Below are positions 24,185 through 28,351 of a DNA stretch of 28,351 nucleotides, one piece after another. A model generated the notes under the pieces. That model had not been told where the DNA came from and ran no database searches. It saw nothing but the letters and a program-made list of their open reading frames with translations. Source of the DNA: Oscillospiraceae bacterium (GTDB taxonomy: Bacteria > Bacillota > Clostridia > Oscillospirales > Oscillospiraceae). Both the position numbers and the translations under genes were made by a program. Each line of letters starts with the position of its first letter. Position 1 is the first letter of the stretch. Where the stretch lies: the NCBI GenBank assembly GCA_020025175.1, contig JAHHSM010000014.1, forward strand, positions 1 through 28,351. Direction: 5' to 3'.

Positions 24185-24303
24185 GATAAATTCCTCCTTC
24201 TATTGCTTTATAAGTCGTTCGGCATAAGCTGTGGCAGATTTTTCTGTTCCATATCAATAGCCTTTGCAGAACGATGCCATTTTATTGATATTTACTGATG
24301 CAA

Positions 24304-24885
24304 TTACTCGATGTCAACACCGTAATTTGCACAAAGTGCGGCAAGCCCACCTTGGTATCCACTGCCGATGGCATTGAACTTCCATTCACCGTTATGCTTA
24401 TAAAGTTCACCAAACACAGCTGCCGTTTCAATGGAGAAGTCTTCACCCAGATCATATCTCAGCAGCTCTTCACCATTGCTCTTATCAACAATACGAATAA
24501 ATGCATTATTAATCTGGCCGAAATTTTGGTTGCGCTGATCTGCTTCATAGATGGTAGCAGTAAATGCAATATGTGTGATATTCTCAGGCATACGAGTTAA
24601 ATCGATTACGATCTGCTCATCATCACCATCACCCGCACCGGTCAAATTATCACCCAAATGCTCCACTGCACCGCTGGGATGTTTCAGATTACCGTAAAAT
24701 ATAAAATCCTGAGAGGATGTCGTTTTACCACTGTCGCTCAGCATAAATGCAGCAGCATCCAAGTCAAACGCCCCACCGGTATCAAAAGCATTGATGTCCC
24801 AGCCCAAGCCGACAACTACATTTGTCAAACCGGGATTTCCTTTGGTTAGATCAACTTTTTGCCCCTTTTTCAAACTAACAGGCAT
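24304..24885 (-). CDS. terD: TerD-family stress protein
   Basis: A 193-residue TerD-domain protein, closely similar to the next gene upstream at 24.9-25.5 kb. Motifs: 'KGQKVDLTKGNPGL', 'VVGLGWDINAF', 'FDLDAAAFM' and 'GDNLTGAGDGDDEQI', the acidic residues of the last two being the Ca2+ ligands of the family. 'IETAAVFGELYKHNGEWKF' closes the domain. A short C-terminal extension (CANYGVDIE) follows. It starts 27 bases after the stop of the preceding terD gene, with AAGGAGGT before the ATG. The tandem similarity points to gene duplication. Confidence 0.95.
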   Translation of the reverse strand: MPVSLKKGQKVDLTKGNPGLTNVVVGLGWDINAFDTGGAFDLDAAAFMLSDSGKTTSSQDFIFYGNLKHPSGAVEHLGDNLTGAGDGDDEQIVIDLTRMPENITHIAFTATIYEADQRNQNFGQINNAFIRIVDKSNGEELLRYDLGEDFSIETAAVFGELYKHNGEWKFNAIGSGYQGGLAALCANYGVDIE

Positions 24886-24912
24886 AGTGCTACCTCCTTA
24901 TTCAACTTCGAT

Positions 24913-25479
24913 TCAGTAATGACCGCACAGCGCAGCCAATCCGCCCTGGAAGCCACTTCCGATGGCATTAAATTTCCATTCGCCGTTGTGACGATACATC
25001 TCACCAACAACAATAGCTGTTTCGATTGAGAAGTCCTCACCCAGATCATAGCGAATCAAGTCTGTACCCGTATCCAGATCCTGAATATGGATATATGCGT
25101 TCGACACCTGCCCAAAATTCTGATGGCGTGTTTCTGCGTCATAAATAGTTACGGTAAACGCAACACGCTCAACGTTGGCGGGCATCTTAGCCAAATCCAC
25201 CGTGATCTGCTCATCATCACCATCGCCCTCGCCGGTTAGATTATCGCCCATGTGCTTAACCGCACCGCTGGGATGCTCCAAGTTTCCATAGAAGATAAAC
25301 TCCGGTGCGCTGGGGCATTTCCCGTCTGCTCCGGTCATAAAGACTGCAGCATCCAAGTCGAAAGCAGCACCTGAATCGAATGTGTTCACATCCCAACCCA
25401 GACCGACAATAATTTTACTCAAACCGGGATTTCCTTTGGTTAAATCAACTTTCTGACCTTTTGTAAGATTGATTGGCAT
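24913..25479 (-). CDS. terD: TerD-family stress protein
   Basis: A 188-residue TerD-domain protein, the first of three in the cluster. It has 'MPINLTKGQKVDLTKGNPGL', 'IVGLGWDVNTF', 'FDLDAAVFM' and 'GDNLTGEGDGDDEQI', with the full set of acidic Ca2+-binding residues, and ends 'FQGGLAALCGHY'. A GGAGG site stands before the ATG. It follows telA after about 130 bases without a convincing gene. The order YceG, TelA, TerD x3 is the reverse arrangement of the B. subtilis yceCDE-FGH operon, but has the same parts apart from TerC (YceF). Confidence 0.95.
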   Translation of the reverse strand: MPINLTKGQKVDLTKGNPGLSKIIVGLGWDVNTFDSGAAFDLDAAVFMTGADGKCPSAPEFIFYGNLEHPSGAVKHMGDNLTGEGDGDDEQITVDLAKMPANVERVAFTVTIYDAETRHQNFGQVSNAYIHIQDLDTGTDLIRYDLGEDFSIETAIVVGEMYRHNGEWKFNAIGSGFQGGLAALCGHY

Positions 25480-25610
25480 GTAAATTCCTCCATCTATTAG
25501 TATTTTTTATTATTTTCTGTTCGCGCCGGCAGCACTTTTTCCTTTTCCATGTACAGTTTGATTCCAGTTTTAGCCTGCACTGCCGAACGAGCAGAATTCA
25601 TTCATCTTCA

Positions 25611-26762
25611 TTAATTGGGCATATTGCATCTGGCGTTAAAATCTGCCTTAATTGCTTCCAGACGCTTCTGGTCATCAATGCGCTGCTTTCTTGCATTTTC
25701 CTGAATCTGCTTAGTTTCATCGATACCAGAAACGATTGTTTGCCAGGTCTTTTCCAGTGTTTCCGTTTTAATGGAGCTGCCGGAAGCCAGTCTTGCGGTC
25801 ATCTTAGACTGCTCCGCTGTATTTTGCGCATTCCTAAGCAGCATTTCGTTCGTTCTTTCATCTAAAGCAGACATTGCCTCTGCCTGCACACGCTGCCGCT
25901 TAAGCATAACCGCCTGTGTCAATGCCTGCTTAAACACAGGCAGAGTAATAATAAATGCGGAATTGATTTTACGCACCAGATTCATATTGCTGAACTGCAT
26001 GGTCTTGATCATGGGAATTGCCTGCATGGCAACATTTTCAGCCGTACGCAAATCCTGTGTGCGCTGCTCCAGCATCATCAGTGCCTGATTCAATGTGGTC
26101 AGCTCAAACTGAATCGAGCCGTCGCCGGTTGCCTCCATATCCGCCTGACGCTGCGCAATATAATTCTCGATTTCGTGACATCCCTGCTCTCCGGCAAGTA
26201 TGTACTTCACCAATTCATGGTAGTATCCCACATTTGCCTGAAACATATCCTCCAGCTTGCGGTTCGATTGCTTAATTTCGCTTTCATACTGTTTGAGCTG
26301 GACATAAATCTTATCCACCTCTTCACCCATGGTATGATATTTAGCAAGCAGCTTCTCCAGCTGCTTTTTGGCATTACCAAACAGTTTGCCGAAAAAGCCG
26401 GGATTCTCCTTGATTTCCTCAATGTCGAACTTATCCATAATTTTTGCTAATGTGGTAAGCATTGCGCTGGAATCATCCAGCTGTGACATATTCATGCTGT
26501 TGAGAATAATATCAGAACACTTGGAAATTTCCTCAGCTGCACCTGAGCCGAAGGAAACGATGGTTTCCAAATTATAGACTTCGATCTGACTTGCAAGCCG
26601 ATCCACTTCCGGTGAATTGGTCATTGCCTGGCTCATTTGCTGCCGATCGGCGACAATATCATACTGCTGATAGCTTTCCTCCGGTGCCGCCGCAGGAGCG
26701 GGCGCCGCAGGATTTTGTAACTGTGCCATGCCGTTTCCAGGTCTGTCAAAATTTAACGCCAT
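25611..26762 (-). CDS. telA: Toxic anion resistance protein TelA (YceH-like)
   Basis: A 383-residue protein of the TelA family (PF05816). After a Pro/Ala-rich N-terminus (about residues 16-28) it is almost wholly helical, with long coiled-coil regions. Family markers are 'GFFGKLFGNAKKQLEKLLAKY' shortened at the domain start, 'LDDSSAMLTTLAKIMDKFDI' before it, and 'ITLPVFKQALTQAVMLKRQ' late. It probably forms a cytosolic or membrane-associated scaffold in the Ter complex with the Ca2+-binding TerD proteins. The ATG lies 6 bases after the stop codon of the YceG-family gene, with an AAGGGG site inside the end of that gene, so the two are tightly coupled. Confidence 0.94.
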   Translation of the reverse strand: MALNFDRPGNGMAQLQNPAAPAPAAAPEESYQQYDIVADRQQMSQAMTNSPEVDRLASQIEVYNLETIVSFGSGAAEEISKCSDIILNSMNMSQLDDSSAMLTTLAKIMDKFDIEEIKENPGFFGKLFGNAKKQLEKLLAKYHTMGEEVDKIYVQLKQYESEIKQSNRKLEDMFQANVGYYHELVKYILAGEQGCHEIENYIAQRQADMEATGDGSIQFELTTLNQALMMLEQRTQDLRTAENVAMQAIPMIKTMQFSNMNLVRKINSAFIITLPVFKQALTQAVMLKRQRVQAEAMSALDERTNEMLLRNAQNTAEQSKMTARLASGSSIKTETLEKTWQTIVSGIDETKQIQENARKQRIDDQKRLEAIKADFNARCNMPN

Positions 26763-26768
26763 ACTTTA

Positions 26769-28340
26769 CTAACCCCTTCCAAATAGTCTTCTCAAGGAAG
26801 ATAATCCGCTTTCCTGAACCGTGTTAAAATTGGGCGTTGACAAGTCATATACATACTCGCCAATCTGATGTTCATGAATATATTGTGGTTTAAAATATTT
26901 CTCAATACACTGGTATCCGGTTGGTACAAAAAAAACAATATCAAACCCAATTAAATTGAGAAATGCAAACAGGATACTGTCTTCCAGCCCTAAAACTTTT
27001 TCGTGCGTATTGATCATAATCACTTTTGGGTTTTTCTTAGTAAAATCAAACTTTTGAATCATGCGGAGCACGTCTTTGGGTAAATTCAAAGCCGTAGCAA
27101 TTACTGTATATTCAGTTCCGTTTTGATAAGTTCCTGCAACAACTTTCTGATCCAGCATAAGCTGAATACAATCCAATAAATACTCTTGAATTTCCGGTCG
27201 AAGAATACTGTATTGATACGCTTTATGCTGCTTGATCTTATTTTTCTGCACTTTACCGTTTTGCAAAAACTGTGTTGCATAAGGCTTGATTGGATTGGAT
27301 GTCGTTTCAGAAATCCAGGGAATATCACGCACAACAATTGTATCCGGCGTAATCAGTTTCTTAATGTCCAGCCAATATTGATCCACCCGACCGTCTTTAA
27401 CGCCGCAAACTTTTTCCAGAAGCACCGGCATGGTAACAACATCACCCGTTACAGCAAAGCAGGGGCGATATTTTAATTCCTGATCCCACAAAATAGCGAT
27501 CTCTTCGTACATGGTTTGCAGCGTTACGGTTTCTGCTTTGGCATATTGCTGATTACGGAACATACCGCTGTCCTGATACATCAGTGCATCCAAATCGCGC
27601 TCTGCCTGATATGCCACTGTACTCACGCGCATTTGTGACTGCTCCGTGGGAAATTCCTCCATCGGAAGAGACTCTTCATAGTGGATTTCCAAAAGTGCCG
27701 GATCTTTTAAGCAGCTTCCGACGCTCAAATTCGGCAGCAAAACAAGAACATCCACCGGCAGCTTTGATAAAAGGCGGAGGAAAAGTGCCTCATTCTCAGA
27801 ATCGCATTTTCCAAACAGAATAAATACGCCCACCTCGGGCATTTTCCAGCCGGAAAAGAGTTCTTTCTGATATCGTTGCATCCATACCAAAAGATATACA
27901 GCTTTGTTCATCAAACGGGATAGATTCACATCGCTTTTTCCGCTTTCTTCCAAAATAATATCAATAAAGCTTTTCACCATCAAGCGCTGCAATTCAATAT
28001 TTACAGAATATTCAATATTTTGTATCAAATCCGCAACCATCTGATCAACAGATTTGTAATTTCCCCTTTTGATGTTTGCAATTTCTTTTGGCATGGGCGT
28101 CGGAATCTCTCCATTTACAACACAAATCTGCCGTTTTTCGCTCTTCAACTGCCTGTAAAAAGAAAACAAATCGTTGGGAAACAGCAGCTTATCCTCTACA
28201 CCATACTGAACCGCAAACATGTTATAAAAAAATTGAGGATCACTTCCTCTGCCCTGTGCCCCAGTCAGAACTTCTTTGATATCAGCCGTTTTCATCCATG
28301 CATTCGTGCAGTTGTGCACACTGGGCAGCTTTCCATACAT
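26769..28340 (-). CDS. yceG: YceG-family protein of the Ter cluster (5' end may lie beyond window)
   Basis: At least 523 residues, matching the YceG_bac family (PF14266), a putative component of the Ter biosynthetic module. 'LPSVHNCTNAWMKT' near the N-terminus, 'SEKRQICVVNGEIPTPM' and 'LPVDVLVLLPNLS' are the recognisable parts, with 'QFDIVFFVPTGY'-like text near the C-terminus (in NLIGFDIVFFVPTGYQ). No catalytic motif or membrane helix is evident. The first ATG is at 28338-28340, but the frame stays open to the window edge, so the true start may be upstream. B. subtilis length (about 537) suggests little is missing. It is the first visible gene of the cluster and pairs with telA. Its activity is unknown. 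Confidence 0.88.
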   Translation of the reverse strand: MYGKLPSVHNCTNAWMKTADIKEVLTGAQGRGSDPQFFYNMFAVQYGVEDKLLFPNDLFSFYRQLKSEKRQICVVNGEIPTPMPKEIANIKRGNYKSVDQMVADLIQNIEYSVNIELQRLMVKSFIDIILEESGKSDVNLSRLMNKAVYLLVWMQRYQKELFSGWKMPEVGVFILFGKCDSENEALFLRLLSKLPVDVLVLLPNLSVGSCLKDPALLEIHYEESLPMEEFPTEQSQMRVSTVAYQAERDLDALMYQDSGMFRNQQYAKAETVTLQTMYEEIAILWDQELKYRPCFAVTGDVVTMPVLLEKVCGVKDGRVDQYWLDIKKLITPDTIVVRDIPWISETTSNPIKPYATQFLQNGKVQKNKIKQHKAYQYSILRPEIQEYLLDCIQLMLDQKVVAGTYQNGTEYTVIATALNLPKDVLRMIQKFDFTKKNPKVIMINTHEKVLGLEDSILFAFLNLIGFDIVFFVPTGYQCIEKYFKPQYIHEHQIGEYVYDLSTPNFNTVQESGLSSLRRLFGRG

Positions 28341-28351
28341 ACGCTGCCGAT

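Noticed and set aside
24197..24241. 14-codon minus-strand ORF (MEQKNLPQLMPNDL) between the second and third terD genes, with AAAGG eight bases before the ATG
   Set aside because: Too short to support as a gene; no attenuator or terminator structure beside it was seen.
25497..25601. 34-codon minus-strand ORF between telA and the first terD gene (MNSARSAVQA...)
   Set aside because: It fits the 130-base gap and ends just before the terD ribosome site, but it has no convincing ribosome site, no recognisable family, and a competing ORF in another frame. It could be a gene remnant; homologues would be needed.

Overview
The window looks like chromosomal DNA of a low-to-mid GC Firmicute, probably an anaerobic Clostridia member (Oscillospiraceae/Ruminococcaceae-like). 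The support is strong AGGAGG-type ribosome sites, a T-box leader, a CIRCE operator, U-tailed hairpin terminators, and B. subtilis/Clostridia-type families (YtqA-like radical SAM protein, type II pantothenate kinase, YceG/TelA/TerD). No rRNA, tRNA, CRISPR array, transposase or phage gene was seen. The genus is inference.

Left part (1-6.5 kb). A SGNH/GDSL esterase and a lone Phd-like antitoxin lie on the + strand. They face a minus-strand three-gene ABC importer (lipoprotein, permease, ATPase) of the TrpXYZ type. The importer is preceded by a good promoter and a T-box leader whose specifier reads most naturally as UGG (Trp). Next, also on the minus strand, is htpG (Hsp90), with a vegetative promoter and a CIRCE element placed at the predicted transcription start, so HrcA control is likely.

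Middle part (6.5-15.6 kb). Mostly ordinary single genes or pairs with clear terminators: a membrane zinc-ribbon protein, a radical SAM protein, an EamA exporter, a split ThrE-type Thr/Ser exporter, a membrane-anchored HtrA protease with PDZ domain, and a class 3 aldehyde dehydrogenase. A type II pantothenate kinase and a carbamate kinase follow, divergently transcribed.

Right part (15.6-28.35 kb). A long minus-strand cluster reads leftward from beyond the right edge. In transcription order it holds a YceG-family protein, TelA, three TerD paralogues, a PMCA-type Ca2+ P-type ATPase, a rhomboid protease, a PRTase-TRSP protein, a StiP-PELOTA protein, a HAD phosphatase, and finally a protein whose N-terminal half resembles YceG and whose C-terminal half is a trypsin-like (HtrA-type) protease without a membrane anchor or PDZ domain. 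This is an extended Ter stress-response system: the TerD/TelA calcium-binding, membrane-associated core plus the PRTase/StiP/PELOTA/HAD 'biosynthetic module' predicted in the literature to make a nucleoside-like metabolite. The Ca2+ pump in the place often held by TerC, the embedded rhomboid protease, and the terminal YceG-like/trypsin fusion make this version the most interesting part of the window. Two components often found with this module, an ATP-grasp enzyme and a HpcH/CitE-like C-C lyase, are not present here and might lie beyond the right edge or be absent.
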